DNA from: Mycolicibacterium arabiense | Lineage (GTDB): Bacteria; Actinomycetota; Actinomycetes; Mycobacteriales; Mycobacteriaceae | Assembly: GCF_010731815.2 (NCBI RefSeq) | Contig: NZ_AP022593.1 | Span: 2,232,001 to 2,296,000 of the forward strand | Reading direction: 5' to 3' | DNA length: 64,000 bases | In this document: positions 62,689 to 64,000 of the stretch, piece by piece | Position numbering within the stretch: position 1 is the first letter of the stretch | Layout: each line of letters starts with the position of its first letter | Notes under the pieces: generated by a model | What the model was told of the DNA's origin: nothing | What the model saw: the letters and a program-made list of their open reading frames with translations, nothing else | Database searches by the model: none | Translations under genes and position numbers: made by a program

Positions 62689-63741
62689 GTGACGGAGGCC
62701 GAGGCGTTACCCGTGTTCGCCGACGTGGACACCGGCGTCGACGACGCCATGGCGCTCGCCTATCTGTTCGCGAGCGACGACGCCCACGTGGTGGGCATTG
62801 CCTCCACCGCGGGCAACGTGCCCGTCGATCAGGTGTGCACCAACAACTTCGGGCTACTCGAACTGTGCGGTCGCACGGGGATACCCGTATCCAGGGGAGC
62901 CGACGGTCCGCTGTCGATCCCGCTGCGCACCGCCGAGGACACCCACGGCCCGGAGGGACTCGGCTATGCCCGATTGCCTCCCGTCGACGGACGACTGACC
63001 GACTACGACGCGGCGCAGGCGTGGGTGCGCGCGGCGCGGGAGCATCCGGGGAAACTGGTCGGCCTCGCCGTGGGCCCGCTGACGAACCTCGCGCTGGCGA
63101 TGCGCATCGAGCCCGCACTGCCGCGGCTGCTGCGGCGCCTGGTGATCATGGGCGGCGCCTTCGGCTACCGCGGAAACACCACGCCGGTGTCCGAGTGGAA
63201 CGTCCACGTGGACCCCGAGGCAGCCTCCGAGGTCTTCAACGTGTGGGGCGCGGCGTGGGGGTTGGAGAAGCCCTCGCACCTGCCGATCGTGTTGGGCCTC
63301 AACCTCACCGAACACGCCGCGATGACACCGTCGACGCTCGGGCGCCTCGCCGCCGCAGCCGGGTCGTCGACCACGCCGATGAGCGTGCTCGACGACCGCG
63401 GCACGCGATCGGCCGCCGCGAATCCCCTGATCCGCGTCCTCGAGGATGCGATGCGGTTCTACTTCGAGTTCCACTTCGACCAGGGCGAGGGATACCTCGC
63501 ACACCTGCACGATCCACTCGCCGCCGCGGTGGCGCTCGATCCCGACCTGGTGCGCTACCGGCAGGCGACGGTCGACGTCGAGCTGACCGGCACGTTGACC
63601 CGCGGGATGACGGTGGCCGATTGGTCCGGCGCGTGGGGTCGTTACCCCAACGCGCACATCGGTGTCGAGGTCGACCCCGAGGCGTTCTTCGACCGCTTCA
63701 TCGCCCGGGTGGGGCCGTTCGCGGCGAGCCTGGTCTCCTAG
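62689..63741 (+). CDS. iunH: Nucleoside hydrolase (inosine/uridine-preferring type)
   Basis: A 350-residue nucleoside hydrolase, splitting ribonucleosides to base and ribose. The calcium-binding N-terminal motif is FADVDTGVDDAMAL, followed by GNVPVDQVCTNN; NVHVDPEAASEVF and the LVIMGGAFG strand are typical. M. tuberculosis IunH (Rv3393) is about 308 aa, so this one is somewhat longer, mostly by insertions in the middle. GTG start; the stop shares CTAG with the convergent ohr-type gene. Confidence 0.92.
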   Translation: MTEAEALPVFADVDTGVDDAMALAYLFASDDAHVVGIASTAGNVPVDQVCTNNFGLLELCGRTGIPVSRGADGPLSIPLRTAEDTHGPEGLGYARLPPVDGRLTDYDAAQAWVRAAREHPGKLVGLAVGPLTNLALAMRIEPALPRLLRRLVIMGGAFGYRGNTTPVSEWNVHVDPEAASEVFNVWGAAWGLEKPSHLPIVLGLNLTEHAAMTPSTLGRLAAAAGSSTTPMSVLDDRGTRSAAANPLIRVLEDAMRFYFEFHFDQGEGYLAHLHDPLAAAVALDPDLVRYRQATVDVELTGTLTRGMTVADWSGAWGRYPNAHIGVEVDPEAFFDRFIARVGPFAASLVS

Positions 63742-64000
63742 TCGTCGCCGACGGTGAGCGTCACCTCGATGTTGCCGCGGGTGGCGTTCGAGTAGGGGCA
63801 CACCTGGTGCGCCTTCTCGGCCAGCGCCTGCGCCGCGTCGTGATCGAGGTTGGGCAGGGTGATCTCCAGCTCGACTGCGAGACCGAAACCGCCGCCGTCG
63901 ATCTGACCGAGCGAAACCCGTGCTCCCACTGCGGAATCGGAGACGTCGGCCTTCTCCTGACGGGCGACCAGTCGCAGCGCCGAGTGGAAGCAGGCGGCGT
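63738..64000 (-). CDS. Ohr/OsmC-type organic hydroperoxide resistance protein, 5' end outside window
   Basis: The last 87 codons of an Ohr/OsmC-family peroxidase that reduces organic hydroperoxides. The frame stays open to the window edge, where AACFHSALRLVARQEK carries the first reactive Cys; the second is in AHQVCPYSNATRGN. Both positions fit Ohr proteins (about 140 aa in full). The N-terminal half is missing because the window ends. Confidence 0.88.
   Translation of the reverse strand, partial: AACFHSALRLVARQEKADVSDSAVGARVSLGQIDGGGFGLAVELEITLPNLDHDAAQALAEKAHQVCPYSNATRGNIEVTLTVGDD

Overview
The window is a high-GC actinobacterial chromosome segment and almost certainly comes from a mycobacterium, probably a fast-growing environmental Mycolicibacterium. 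Many proteins look like mycobacterial ones, and their order follows, with insertions, the M. tuberculosis Rv3328c-Rv3393 stretch as I remember it: sigJ, an Rv3329-like aminotransferase, dacB1, yhjD, trpS, metY-metX-methyltransferase, folD, mfpA with its conservon, trmL, an Rv3368c-like nitroreductase, dnaE2, htdY, acrA1 and iunH. Other mycobacterial marks are a SAM-IV riboswitch, an SOS box of the form TCGAAC-N4-GTTCGA, GTG/TTG starts, and several starts that lie 7-9 bases after a -10 box (likely leaderless mRNAs). No tRNA, rRNA, CRISPR array, transposase or prophage gene was seen.

Layout. 0-1.7 kb: a CMD-family gene facing sigJ. 1.8-5.7 kb: amino-acid/polyamine permease, universal stress protein and succinate-semialdehyde dehydrogenase. 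6-9.5 kb: a large secreted Ig-like/propeller protein. 9.5-15.2 kb: a TetR regulator, a polar amino-acid ABC importer, a cytosolic gamma-glutamyltransferase-like enzyme and a DUF1275 membrane protein. 15.2-19.9 kb: an Eis-type acetyltransferase coupled to an aminobutyraldehyde dehydrogenase, divergent from an Lrp/AsnC regulator and a class-III aminotransferase. With the 1.8-5.7 kb operon these could supply most of a putrescine to GABA to succinate route. 20-30 kb: cell-wall and core genes (SMP-30-like, dacB1, yhjD, trpS, xthA, icd2) with small regulators and clear palindromic operators. 30.2-33.7 kb: SAM-IV riboswitch and metY-metX-methyltransferase. 33.7-39.4 kb: DUF3017, folD, an old-yellow-enzyme gene, a secreted protein and an FHA-FHA-ABC exporter like Rv1747.

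39.5-45.4 kb: the conservon (sensor kinase-like, roadblock, DUF742, GTPase), then mfpA, with trmL divergent. 45.4-52.3 kb: an accessory nitrogen-compound cluster around a PucR regulator (NCS1 permease, VOC protein, ene-reductase, DUF1989, amidase). 52.2-57 kb: nitroreductase, a 0.7 kb non-coding array of hairpin repeats, and SOS-controlled dnaE2. 57-64 kb: SnoaL-like, histidine phosphatase, DUF899, SRPBCC, htdY, acrA1, iunH and the 3' part of an ohr-type gene running off the right edge.

The least explained parts are the tandem hairpin array at 52.9-53.6 kb (one sub-motif recurs inside a HTH gene at 26.7 kb, and a 33-base piece recurs exactly at the left edge), the 45-52 kb nitrogen cluster, and the linkage of Eis to polyamine-type catabolism. 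All family and synteny statements are from memory of the families; no database search was run.
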